Assembly: GCA_016169945.1 (NCBI GenBank)
Contig: JADLSH010000388.1
Coordinates: 3,059,501-3,123,500, forward strand
Reading direction: 5' to 3'
Source: Trachythela sp. YZ-2020
Taxonomy: Eukaryota; Cnidaria; Anthozoa; Malacalcyonacea; Clavulariidae
DNA length: 64,000 nt
Below, one piece after another: positions 62,401 to 64,000 of the stretch (position 1 is the first letter of the stretch; every line of letters begins with the position of its first letter). Below the pieces are notes generated by a model. That model saw only the letters and a list, made by a program, of their open reading frames with translations, searched no databases and was not told the DNA's origin. Both the position numbers and the translations under genes were made by a program.

Positions 62401-64000
62401 GGTGACAAGGAGACAGAATACCACCCTGACTTCAGACTTATTCTTCACACAAAGTTGGCCAACCCTCACTACAAACCTGAATTACAAGCACAAACAACTC
62501 TGATTAACTTCACTGTGACACAGGAAGGTTTGGAAGATCAACTGTTGGCTAATGTCGTTGCTAAAGAGAGACCTGATCTTGAGGAAACGAAAGTAAGATG
62601 TGTTATCAATAAAAATAAGTTGTTGGTATCTAACCTAAAGAGAGTAGTACAGTTCATTGATCAATAAATTGATTCATTCTTTACTTTACAGGCGAAATTG
62701 ACTCGACAGCAGAACGAATTCACTGTCAGATTGAAAGAACTCGAAGACTCGCTGCTATCTCGTCTGTCAGCTGCTGGTGGGAATTTCTTGGGCGATACCG
62801 CGCTTGTCGAGAATCTGGAAACCACTAAACGTACTGCAGCTGAAATTGAAATACAAGTCGCCGAAGCTAAGATCACTGAGATTAAGATTAACGAAGCCCG
62901 TGAGCAATATCGTCCAGCGGCTGCTAGGTCTTCCCTGCTGTACTTCATCTTGAATGATCTAAACAAGATTAATCCTATCTACCAGTTTTCACTAAAGGTA
63001 TGGTATTGTTTGTTTGGGTGTGGTGTGGTGCGGTGTGGAATGTAGGGGATGGTGTGATGTGGTGTGGACGTATGGTGTAGTGTGTGGTGTGGTGTGGTGT
63101 GGTGTGGACGTATGGTGTAGTGTGTGGTGTGGACGTATGGTGTAGTGTGTGGTGTGGTATGATATGGTATTGTATGTGTTTGGTATGGTATGTGGTATGG
63201 TATGGTATGGTATGGTATGGTATGGTATGGTATGGTATGGTATGGTATGGTATGGTATGGTATGGTATGGTATGGTATGGTATGGTATTGTATGGTATGA
63301 TATGGTATGATATGATACGGAATGGTCTTGTATGGTATTCTATGATGTTTTATGACCTCTTTTTTCTGACCTCTTTTTTCAGGCATTCAACGTTGTGTTC
63401 CAGAAAGCAATTGAGCGTGCTGAGCCCAGTCAAGAAATCAAGATTCGTGTGGATAATCTTATTGACTGTATCACATATTCTGTTTTCGTTTATACAAATC
63501 GTGGTCTGTTTGAAGCGGATAAGCTTACATTTACAGCTCAAGTTGCTTTCCAGGTATGCAGGGTTCTGCCCAGGACCAAGTGAGTGCCGAGTAGCTGCTG
63601 GCATGCTTCCCCTGGACTGGCAACTTTTCGAATATAATGTCCAGAAAATAATGGCCATATTTTCTGTTTAGATCCTGTTAATGAGAAAGGAAATCAACTC
63701 AACAGAGTTGGACTTCTTGCTTCGTTTTCCGGCCGCTGTAAATGTTACAACTCCTGTTGATTTTCTCTCTAATCACTCGTGGGGAGGCATTAAGGTGAGT
63801 GGTGATATACTGTATTTTTCAGTTGCATTGCCTATCAATCTAACTTACCAATCTACTTATCAGCCTAACATTACCTACCTACCTACCTACCTACCTACCT
63901 ACCTACCTACCTACCTACCTACCTACAAAACATTTCTCACATTTCTCTGCAACATCGTCTATTACCAGGCACTCGGCAACATGGAAGAGTTCCGTAATCT
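16751..64000 (+). CDS. DNAH17: axonemal outer-arm dynein beta-class heavy chain (DNAH17-like), 3' end beyond window
   Basis: A motile-cilium motor: an AAA+ ATPase that slides doublet microtubules. I traced 56 exons with GT-AG borders and consistent phases, giving about 3,700 codons of an expected 4,460 or so. Order: N-terminal tail, linker, AAA1 ([10 protein letters not shown]), AAA2 (GPAGTGKTQ), AAA3 ([10 protein letters not shown]), AAA4 (GVGGSGKQS), coiled-coil stalk with microtubule-binding domain, and AAA5, cut by the window edge. The protein follows the DNAH9/11/17 group throughout. Peptides such as [32 protein letters not shown] sequence and [14 protein letters not shown] favour DNAH17 over DNAH9, from memory of those families. 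The start ATG at 16751 follows an X-box promoter and aligns with the family N-terminus. No in-frame stop or frameshift occurs in the traced exons, but about 80 codons between linker and AAA1 are missing near 38 kb. Exons are listed by domain in the following entries. Confidence 0.93.
17395..17530 (-). repeat. SINE-B head fragment
   Basis: Matches the head and middle of the SINE-B family (ACATGTGGCTGAGG, AATCAAACAACTGCATATTGCAG), degenerate at the B-box end. In DNAH17 intron 1. Confidence 0.45.
17550..17694. repeat. fold-back repeat
   Basis: GCTGTGGGTCTTTAGGATCA at the left is inverted at the right (TTTGATCCTAAAGAGCCACAGC), with inner CAACAAGAACTTC arms. The GGGCCTTCGCTTGAAACGTTG block recurs at 28706-28730, so this is a dispersed element. 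Confidence 0.55.
18500..18892. repeat. degenerate GGATCAGATTTA / GGATTA minisatellite
   Basis: Irregular tandem units based on AGGATTAGGATCAGATTTA, telomere-like in composition (GGATTA), in DNAH17 intron 2. A TTAA-flanked element is inserted at its right side, and a short continuation is seen after 19561. Confidence 0.8.
18897..19560. mobile_element. TTAA-flanked non-autonomous element (piggyBac-like)
   Basis: Inverted ends GGTGGCTCC and GGAGCCACC, each bordered by TTAA (18893-18896 and 19561-19564). The 664-bp element has no transposase. TTAA duplications are the hallmark of piggyBac (also Kolobok); superfamily assignment is inference. Confidence 0.65.
20664..20923. repeat. inverted-repeat element, arms about 73 bp
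   Basis: Left arm from CTAAAGGCCAATCGAACTGC, right arm ending AGTTCGATTGGGCTTTAG. The arms also contain GGTCTTCATCAGGGGT and its complement, and AACGTTGGGTCGTGAATG. The middle (TTGTTGGCCGATGACATCAT) recurs at about 61014-61065. A retroelement- or MITE-derived fold-back in a DNAH17 intron. Confidence 0.6.
21419..21586. mobile_element. Tourist/PIF-like MITE
   Basis: Ends AGGCCTGGTCACACCGGATC and an imperfect inverse ending GAACATGAGGCCT, 168 bp, preceded by TAA and followed by TGA. It belongs by its GGCCYG ends with the elements at 27936, 46398, 50419 and 62028. Confidence 0.55.
22096..22489. mobile_element. MITE with CAGGGCTC ends
   Basis: Inverted ends CAGGGCTCAAAATAACGGC and GCCGTTATTTTGAGCCCTG, with inner GACCGGTCA-rich arms. 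GTCTC occurs directly on both sides (22091-22095, 22490-22494). Probably hAT-like by its termini, though the shared flank is only 5 bp. Confidence 0.65.
22884..23318 (-). mobile_element. LINE 3' fragment (CR1/L2/Jockey-like reverse transcriptase C-terminus)
   Basis: The minus-strand frame from 23318 reads [19 protein letters not shown] ... [13 protein letters not shown] ... [19 protein letters not shown], the typical C-terminal tail of non-LTR retrotransposon reverse transcriptases, then a stop at 23010. A 3' stretch ends in a short (GATA)n tract (22884-22905), as in tailed LINEs. It is 5'-truncated and inactive, in DNAH17 intron 7. Confidence 0.8.
23995..30419 (+). CDS. DNAH17: DNAH17 exons 9-17: tail (DHC_N1 region)
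   Basis: Exons: 23995-24263, 24511-24579, 24777-24903, 25488-25752, 27025-27194, 27802-27876, 29112-29447, 29902-30156, 30250-30419. Helical tail continuing toward the linker. Family blocks include NWYNNV-like [19 protein letters not shown] (exon 12), [15 protein letters not shown] (exon 13), [13 protein letters not shown] and [11 protein letters not shown] (exon 15), [19 protein letters not shown] (exon 16), and [19 protein letters not shown] (exon 17). The exon 11 donor is a weak GAG|GTTGGT, but it alone preserves the conserved [13 protein letters not shown] join and the phase. Confidence 0.92.
25040..25445. repeat. repeat with two hairpin copies
   Basis: CGTGTTTCTATAACTGTATA and its continuation form a perfect short hairpin ending AGAAACACGG (about 25049-25081). 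A second, near-identical hairpin occurs at 25409-25441. Together they probably mark the ends of a roughly 400-bp non-autonomous element in DNAH17 intron 11. Confidence 0.5.
25868..26305 (-). repeat. SINE-B, most complete copy
   Basis: Minus strand: a tRNA-like head (GGTGACACAGTGGTTAGTGC A-box region, GAGTTCGATTCC B box), then a middle with CTCAGTCACATGTGAGTGAAG and the CTCCGGGTACCCGATTTCC block, then two tail units (TTACTGGACCTCT ... AACAGTTTAGGCATAG ... GTTTAGTTTAGGTTTC). A-box and B-box spacing marks a Pol III promoter. About 17 other copies or fragments occur in the window. Confidence 0.75.
26651..26833. mobile_element. almost perfect fold-back element
   Basis: Arms of about 85 bp: ATAGTTCTTAATATGGTTCA ... 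at the left and the inverse ending ACCATATTAAGAACTAT at the right, around a TTTATTATCTATAATAAAG centre. No coding content. Confidence 0.65.
27268..27627. mobile_element. hAT-type MITE with perfect 8-bp duplication
   Basis: Inverted ends CATAGACGGATTTTC and GAAAATCCGTCTATG enclose G/C-homopolymer-rich sequence. AGGTTGAC occurs directly at both borders (27260-27267 and 27628-27635). Confidence 0.85.
27936..28469. mobile_element. Tourist/PIF-Harbinger-like MITE
   Basis: Ends GGGCCTCTGTTCATATGGGG and the inverse CCCCATATGAACAGGCCC, with inverted arms extending through CTCGGTTAGCGAGAAAACA. TAA is duplicated on both sides (27933-27935 and 28470-28472). Terminal motif and 3-bp TAA duplication fit PIF/Harbinger (Tourist). 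Confidence 0.8.
28480..29040 (-). repeat. SINE-B tail and head separated by another repeat
   Basis: A tail unit at 28485-28570 and a head fragment at about 28905-29035 (TAATCAGAAAACTGC..., GGAATCGAACTCC, TGCACTAACCACC). Between them lies a repeat with GACGAAGGGCCTTCGCTCGAAATG, related to the one at 17630. Confidence 0.55.
30760..31160. repeat. SINE-like dispersed repeat
   Basis: Contains GGAAAAACCGGAGTACCCGG followed by AGAAAAACCTCGAAGCACGG, matched at 48485-48530. This block is also present, degenerate, in the full SINE-B. The adjacent CCACTGCACTGACCTCCGCC stretch resembles an inverted A-box region. Family not assigned. Confidence 0.5.
31984..36980 (+). CDS. DNAH17: DNAH17 exons 18-25: linker (DHC_N2)
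   Basis: Exons: 31984-32206, 32607-32723, 32894-32980, 33184-33585, 34093-34338, 34686-34910, 36023-36114, 36854-36980. The linker converts AAA1 nucleotide state into the power stroke. Family blocks: [20 protein letters not shown] (exon 18), [19 protein letters not shown] sequence (exon 19), [18 protein letters not shown] (exon 21), [17 protein letters not shown] (exon 22), and [20 protein letters not shown] (exon 23). Exon 25 ends [13 protein letters not shown] with a good GTAAGC donor in phase 0, but the next expected codons (VSRHLSK...) are not found behind a normal acceptor. Confidence 0.92.
32240..32530. repeat. (TATGG)n microsatellite, degenerating 3'
   Basis: Pure TATGG pentamers at about 32285-32330 within longer imperfect GGTATGGTTATGG sequence, starting about 40 bp after the exon 18 donor. 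Confidence 0.9.
34365..34630. repeat. SINE-B fragments in both orientations
   Basis: A minus-oriented tail unit (34375-34490) is followed by a plus-oriented tail at about 34567-34630 (TGTAGGGAGAACAGTTTAG ... AGTTAGTTTAG), giving a head-to-head arrangement. Confidence 0.55.
35073..35380. mobile_element. hAT-type MITE with perfect 8-bp duplication
   Basis: Ends CAGGGATGGATTTACTGG and an imperfect inverse ending GGATCCATCCATG. AGGTGGTC lies directly on both sides (35065-35072 and 35381-35388). G-rich interior, no coding capacity. Confidence 0.85.
35715..35910. mobile_element. fold-back element carrying telomere-like CCTAACCC repeats
   Basis: GGGGATGGACGAGAGGAAG at the left is inverted at the right (CTCCTTCTCGTCCATCCC). 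The interior (35800-35865) is imperfect tandem CCTAACCCTAA. A non-autonomous element with an interstitial telomere-like block. Confidence 0.6.
36165..36395 (-). repeat. SINE-B copy with head
   Basis: Tail CTGGATGGCTCTATTAGTTC to CTACAGGAGGAAACC, then a middle and head with TTAGACAACAGCATATTGCAG, GGAACCGAACTC and CATGCACTAACGATT. Confidence 0.7.
37128..37340. mobile_element. hAT-type MITE with perfect 8-bp duplication
   Basis: Terminal CAGAGTTCAATATAA and inverse TTATATTGAACTCTT, 213 bp, interior rich in GGCCGAC. ATCACTAT flanks both ends (37120-37127 and 37341-37348). Confidence 0.85.
37401..37533. repeat. (GTATT)n microsatellite
   Basis: About 26 tandem GTATT pentamers with one GCATT variant, in the intron after exon 25. 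Confidence 0.95.
37539..37640. repeat. fold-back repeat
   Basis: CTATTTACAACATGAGTGGC at the left and GCTCATGTTGTAAATAG at the right, with inner GTGTTGTATCGGATATACAA arms. Near-palindromic, about 102 bp. Confidence 0.65.
37843..38282. repeat. 21-bp minisatellite enclosing a dynein exon fragment
   Basis: Unit TGTTTCCATATTATATCCATG. There are about 13 near-perfect units at 38001-38282 and degenerate units at 37843-37966. Between them, at 37969-38001, lie 33 bases of dynein coding sequence. The unit length is a multiple of three, so several frames stay open through the array; those open frames are by-products. Confidence 0.9.
37969..38001 (+). pseudogene. DNAH17: DNAH17 exon 26 remnant
   Basis: The 33 bases translate to [11 protein letters not shown], matching the conserved RHLSKLFD sequence that follows the linker in this family and comes right after exon 25. 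No AG acceptor lies near its left edge and the right edge runs into GTTTCC of the satellite. The roughly 80 residues expected between this point and exon 27 (the conserved GMYSKE...EEKPREQW region) are nowhere in 36981-38536. Array sequence touches it on both sides, so the exon looks cut, by assembly collapse or by real deletion. Confidence 0.75.
38537..42254 (+). CDS. DNAH17: DNAH17 exons 27-32: AAA1 motor domain
   Basis: Exons: 38537-38644, 39211-39503, 39926-40082, 40192-40454, 41162-41300, 42006-42254. They encode the main ATPase. Exon 27 starts [10 protein letters not shown] after a CAG acceptor. Exon 28 has [17 protein letters not shown] and [12 protein letters not shown]. Exon 29 carries Walker [11 protein letters not shown], exon 30 Walker [10 protein letters not shown] and the [16 protein letters not shown] sensor region. 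Exon 31 gives [16 protein letters not shown], and exon 32 [19 protein letters not shown]. The exon 32 reading frame continues open through the following intronic 18-bp array. Confidence 0.93.
39570..39790 (-). repeat. SINE-B copy
   Basis: Tail CCGGATAGCACCATCAGTTC to TACTACAGGTGGAAAC, then a degenerate middle with TAATGAGACAAC and ATAACTGCATATTGGG. Confidence 0.6.
40495..41130 (-). repeat. SINE-B copy split by a nested MITE
   Basis: SINE sequence stops at AAACTGTTCTC (40540) and resumes at CTATTCTCCCTAGAGGTCC (40876). Further tail and head sequence follows to about 41130 (TAATCAGACAACTGCATATCGCGGG). The interruption is the element at 40541-40875. Confidence 0.7.
40541..40875. mobile_element. 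hAT-type MITE nested in a SINE
   Basis: Ends CAGGGACGCCGGAG and CTCCGGCGTCCCTG. Flanks CTGTTCTC (40533-40540) and CTATTCTC (40876-40883) are an 8-bp duplication with one difference. The host SINE sequence resumes across it, so the insertion is polarised in time. Confidence 0.85.
41372..41975. repeat. long (CCATA)n array with CCACA and CCATG variants
   Basis: About 600 bp of pentamers, pure CCATA at 41585-41660 and variant-rich elsewhere. It ends 31 bp before exon 32, leaving an unusually short gap in front of the acceptor. Open frames across it are repeat artefacts. Confidence 0.95.
42261..42728. repeat. 18-bp minisatellite, 26 exact-length units
   Basis: Consensus ATTGCTGGTTATCAAAAT. Variation is restricted mainly to the six bases between ATTGCT and CAAAAT (GGTTAT, AGTTAT, AGTGAT, GGTGAT, GGGGAT). 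468 bp equals 26 x 18 with no indel. The array begins 6 nt after the exon 32 donor (GTAAGT) and stays in the exon reading frame. Confidence 0.95.
42732..43130. repeat. telomere-like TTAGGG/TTAGGA repeats in a repeated element
   Basis: Imperfect (GGATTAGGGTTA)n blocks inside sequence beginning GACTTTCCATATTACTATCC and including AATATGGAAATTGAGCC. The same arrangement recurs at 46832-46985. The TTTCCATATTA and TAATATGGAAA ends are inverted, which suggests a non-autonomous element with a satellite core; it is partly duplicated internally (42860-42900 and 43005-43045). Confidence 0.7.
43261..47322 (+). CDS. DNAH17: DNAH17 exons 33-37: AAA2 and AAA2-AAA3 connector
   Basis: Exons: 43261-43377, 44079-44211, 44913-45189, 46081-46363, 47149-47322. 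AAA2 Walker [10 protein letters not shown] is in exon 33. [18 protein letters not shown] is in exon 34. Exon 35 holds Walker [20 protein letters not shown] and the SNERIPL and SRAGILF segments. Exon 36 covers [17 protein letters not shown] and [15 protein letters not shown], and exon 37 [11 protein letters not shown] and [17 protein letters not shown]2 in dyneins binds ATP but is considered non-hydrolytic. Confidence 0.93.
43490..43990 (-). repeat. SINE-B copy interrupted by a fold-back
   Basis: Tail units at 43490-43645, a middle at about 43690-43715, and the head end resuming at about 43925-43990 (AAATCAGGCAACTGCATGTC, CCACTAACCATTGTACC). The gap holds the inverted repeat at 43722-43918. 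Confidence 0.55.
43722..43918. mobile_element. fold-back element
   Basis: GGCTTTAGATTGGACTACGA at the left is inverted at the right (TCGTAGTCGTAGTC...AAAGCTCC), with an inner TATCTGCTACT pair. Similar ends occur at about 61200 (AAGCTTAAACTCCCTATTAAA). Confidence 0.5.
44386..44560. repeat. (GCACAA)n microsatellite and GCACA-rich tail
   Basis: Hexamer array with a few AGTC interruptions, followed to about 44860 by irregular GCACA-rich sequence. It ends about 55 bp before the exon 35 acceptor. Confidence 0.9.
45219..45258. repeat. (GCCAT)n microsatellite
   Basis: Eight tandem GCCAT pentamers starting 30 bp after the exon 35 donor. Confidence 0.9.
45860..45976. repeat. (CCATA)n microsatellite
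   Basis: Two blocks of CCATA pentamers separated by CATATCATATGATC-type sequence, ending about 100 bp before exon 36. Confidence 0.9.
46398..46809. mobile_element. Tourist/PIF-Harbinger-like MITE
   Basis: Ends GGCCCGTTTCAGACGCCGCT and the inverse AGCGGCGTCTGAAATGGGCC, with arms continuing over TGCGCCGAACTTAA. TAA is duplicated on both sides (46395-46397, 46810-46812). Confidence 0.8.
46832..46985. repeat. second copy of the telomere-like repeat element
   Basis: GACTTTCCATATTACTAATT, GGATTAGGGTTAGGGTTGAG, AAAATTCAGGTTGTAAATATGG: the same order as at 42728-42895. Confidence 0.7.
47967..50988 (+). CDS. DNAH17: DNAH17 exons 38-42: AAA3
   Basis: Exons: 47967-48275, 49129-49296, 49694-49855, 49930-50007, 50827-50988. 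Exon 38 has Walker [13 protein letters not shown] and the start of Walker [12 protein letters not shown], which continues as [10 protein letters not shown] in exon 39. [19 protein letters not shown] is the sensor region. Exon 41 has [20 protein letters not shown] and exon 42 [22 protein letters not shown]3 regulates AAA1 in dyneins; its Walker A lysine and Walker B acidic residues are all present. Confidence 0.93.
48485..48600. repeat. dispersed repeat block
   Basis: GGAAAACCGGAATACCCGGA, then GAAAAACCCTCGAAGCACAG, matching about 30930-30975 and part of SINE-B. It is followed by C/G-homopolymer-rich sequence (48605-48800). Confidence 0.5.
49540..49600 (-). repeat. SINE-B tail fragment
   Basis: AACTGGATAGCTCTGTCAGT to AAAGGTCCAG, a short tail-only fragment. 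Confidence 0.6.
50419..50766. mobile_element. Tourist-like MITE (degenerate)
   Basis: Starts GGCCTGTTTATGTGAGGGAA and ends with the weak inverse CCGTATAGATTGGCCC. Interior pieces GCGAGTTACTCGG and CCGGGTAACTCGC are inverted. Target duplication is not clear. Confidence 0.5.
51172..52602. mobile_element. 1.43-kb non-autonomous element carrying the 69-bp minisatellite
   Basis: Left end CTGTGGTTCCACTTTGAAGG, right end inverse CTTTCC...AAAGTGGAAGCACTG. Both ends are followed inward by GAAGGAAATTTC-rich sequence. CAGTG-type terminus and size suggest hAT; target duplications were not identified. No transposase is visible. Confidence 0.55.
51962..52480. repeat. 69-bp minisatellite with a perfect 20-bp palindrome
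   Basis: Units begin GTCATGGTATGC at 51962, 52031, 52100, 52169, 52238, 52307, 52376 and 52445 (last partial). Each contains the palindrome TTGTGCGATGCATCGCACAA. Unit length is divisible by three, so a 178-codon open frame crosses it; that frame is a repeat by-product. Confidence 0.95.
52610..52815 (-). repeat. SINE-B copy with head
   Basis: GTTACTAAAGAAAGGAAACC tail, TAGCTCTATCAGATCTGTC, then AATCATGCAGACAATTGCAT, GGAATCGAATCCC B-box complement and TGCACTATCCACAATGTCACC. Confidence 0.7.
52893..56682 (+). CDS. DNAH17: DNAH17 exons 43-47: AAA4
   Basis: Exons: 52893-53086, 54022-54184, 54632-54898, 56061-56222, 56554-56682. Exon 43: [17 protein letters not shown], and [15 protein letters not shown]. 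Exon 44: [26 protein letters not shown], containing the AAA4 Walker A. Exon 45: [20 protein letters not shown] in Walker B position and [16 protein letters not shown]. Exon 46: [19 protein letters not shown] and [10 protein letters not shown]. Exon 47: [10 protein letters not shown] and [13 protein letters not shown] leading into the stalk. Confidence 0.93.
53095..53220 (-). repeat. SINE-B tail copy
   Basis: AAACTAAACTAATC, GCTGGACAGCTCAATCTGTT, GAGGTGCATCTCTTATTGGTC. Confidence 0.6.
53234..53516. mobile_element. MITE with CAGGGTT ends
   Basis: Starts CAGGGTTCTGCCCAGG and ends in the inverse CCTGAGCATAACCCTG. Part of the left end recurs at 63556-63605. GTATT is found directly beside both ends (5 bp); superfamily uncertain. 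Confidence 0.55.
53517..53850 (-). repeat. SINE-B copy
   Basis: Tail ACTGGATAGCTCTGTCAGTT to TACTACAGGAG, middle TTTAATTAGACAACTAC, head end TTATGCACTAACCACTCTACC; degenerate between. Confidence 0.6.
55143..55322 (-). repeat. tRNA-derived SINE, family A (second copy)
   Basis: Near-identical to 16059-16237. The tRNA-like head lies at 55227-55301 on the minus strand with intact A and B boxes but the same odd anticodon arm. Located in DNAH17 intron 45. Confidence 0.8.
55551..55576. repeat. G26 homopolymer
   Basis: Twenty-six consecutive G. The length may be unreliable in any assembly. On RNA or single strands it could form G-quadruplexes. Confidence 0.9.
55632..55742. repeat. fold-back repeat
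   Basis: TATAATAAAAATATCAAGATT at the left and AATCTTGATATTTATCAT at the right, with inner GGCATCTCGTGAAAAAATCTT pairing. Part of it (CTCAGCATCTCGTTCGAT) recurs at 16025-16042 beside the other SINE-A. Confidence 0.6.
56274..56420. repeat. (TTAG)n microsatellite
   Basis: Tetramer array with a few TTAA variants, 50 bp after the exon 46 donor. Confidence 0.95.
56935..57050 (+). repeat. SINE-B tail copy, plus orientation
   Basis: GGTAACAACACTAGCC ... CTCTAGGTAGAACAGTTTAG ... GAGCTATCCAGTATAAGTAA and a TTTAGTTTAG end. It shows the sense orientation of the family and its (TTTAG)n-like 3' terminus, 35 bp before exon 48. Confidence 0.7.
57084..60194 (+). CDS. DNAH17: DNAH17 exons 48-50: stalk and microtubule-binding domain
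   Basis: Exons: 57084-57335, 58051-58308, 59604-60194. Exon 48 is the outgoing coiled-coil helix (heptad-like, [20 protein letters not shown], then [20 protein letters not shown]). Exon 49 continues into the microtubule-binding domain: [33 protein letters not shown] and [15 protein letters not shown]. Exon 50 completes it ([23 protein letters not shown]), runs back down the return helix ([20 protein letters not shown]) and starts AAA5 with [20 protein letters not shown]. At 591 bp this is the longest exon in the window. Confidence 0.93.
57454..57853. mobile_element. MITE with a 17-bp GC-rich minisatellite core
   Basis: Perfect inverted ends ACCGTATTTACTCG and CGAGTAAATACGGT. The interior has tandem GAGCGCCGCCCCCGAAT units (57475-57580, again near 57605-57630 and 57757-57830). 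No coding content; target duplication ambiguous. Confidence 0.75.
57968..58012. repeat. (ACAT)n microsatellite
   Basis: About 11 tandem ACAT tetramers, 40 bp before the exon 49 acceptor. Confidence 0.9.
58365..58500 (-). repeat. SINE-B tail copy
   Basis: TACTGGATAGCTTTACCAGT ... GTCCAGTGTTACTTTAG; tail only. Confidence 0.65.
58500..59600. other. intron 49, no repeat family recognised
   Basis: An AT-rich 1.1-kb stretch. A 61-codon open frame at 58955-59140 has no recognisable domain. It could be a degenerate element. No supported gene. Confidence 0.4.
61358..64000 (+). CDS. DNAH17: DNAH17 exons 51-57: AAA5 and onward (cut by window end)
   Basis: Exons: 61358-61593, 61842-61964, 62388-62592, 62692-62997, 63383-63553, 63672-63794, 63969 to beyond 64000. 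Blocks: [20 protein letters not shown] and [11 protein letters not shown] (exon 51), [20 protein letters not shown] (exon 52), [20 protein letters not shown] (exon 53), [20 protein letters not shown] (exon 54), [18 protein letters not shown] (exon 55) and [13 protein letters not shown] (exon 56). About 750 residues (AAA6 and the C-terminal domain) should follow outside the window. Confidence 0.93.
62028..62315. mobile_element. Tourist/PIF-Harbinger-like MITE
   Basis: Starts AGCCCTGGTCAAACGAG and ends in the inverse CTCGTTTGACCGGGTCT. The interior is full of ATGAGAGTTGATGAGAGTT and its inverse. TAA lies on both sides (62025-62027, 62316-62318). Confidence 0.7.
63000..63345. repeat. (TATGG)n microsatellite with GTGTGG/ACGTATGG lead-in
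   Basis: It begins at the exon 54 donor itself (AAG|GTATGG), passes through GTGTGGTGTGGACGTATGG units, then pure TATGG at about 63187-63285, and ends about 40 bp before exon 55. It occupies almost the whole intron. Confidence 0.9.
63876..63926. repeat. (CTAC)n microsatellite
   Basis: About 12 tandem CTAC tetramers in the last intron of the window. Confidence 0.95.

Noticed and set aside
1..64000. CRISPR arrays, bacterial operons or phage-type defence systems.
   Set aside because: The direct repeats lack spacers, genes are spliced, and no prokaryotic gene organisation is present.

Overview
The window is animal nuclear DNA: spliced genes with GT-AG introns, tRNA-derived SINEs, many short DNA-transposon relics and long micro- and minisatellites. 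Gene content (an axonemal dynein, a JNK-pathway kinase and arylacetamide-deacetylase-type esterases), modest introns (about 0.1-2 kb) and AT-rich, MITE-dense non-coding DNA fit an aquatic invertebrate, most likely a cnidarian. That taxonomic guess is inference; nothing in the window is diagnostic.

Layout. (1) Positions 1-7242: three tandem minus-strand esterase genes of the AADAC/NCEH1 (hormone-sensitive-lipase-like) family, plus the last 12 codons of a fourth copy at 461-498. The two upstream copies share one intron and a 5' flank; the copy at 879-2099 is intronless. (2) 7547-15798: a complete plus-strand MAP2K4 (MKK4) homologue in 12 exons, 373 aa, divergent from the third esterase across a promoter of about 300 bp. 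(3) 16751 to the window end: a plus-strand axonemal dynein heavy chain of the outer-arm beta class, closest by eye to DNAH17. I traced 56 clean exons (about 3,700 codons), from the start codon through tail, linker, AAA1-AAA4, stalk and microtubule-binding domain into AAA5; the 3' end lies beyond the window. An RFX X-box sits 211 bp upstream of its ATG, as expected for a motile-cilium gene.

The main anomaly is in the dynein. Between the linker and AAA1, about 80 conserved codons are absent. Only 11 codons ([11 protein letters not shown]) survive, sandwiched without splice sites inside a 21-bp minisatellite (37843-38282). This is either an assembly collapse or a real exon deletion between arrays.

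The introns hold two SINE families (one with about 17 copies), hAT-type MITEs with clear 8-bp target duplications, Tourist/PIF-like MITEs with TAA duplications, two abutting mariner-type MITEs, a TTAA-flanked element, a LINE 3' fragment and fold-back elements. Tandem arrays include an exact 26 x 18 bp array starting 6 nt after a splice donor and in frame with the exon, a 69-bp array built around a 20-bp perfect palindrome, several (CCATA/TATGG)n tracts and telomere-like TTAGGG-type repeats.

The three gene types do different jobs: microsomal lipid or ester hydrolysis, stress-kinase signalling and ciliary motility. I see no operon-like logic and no novel multi-gene system.
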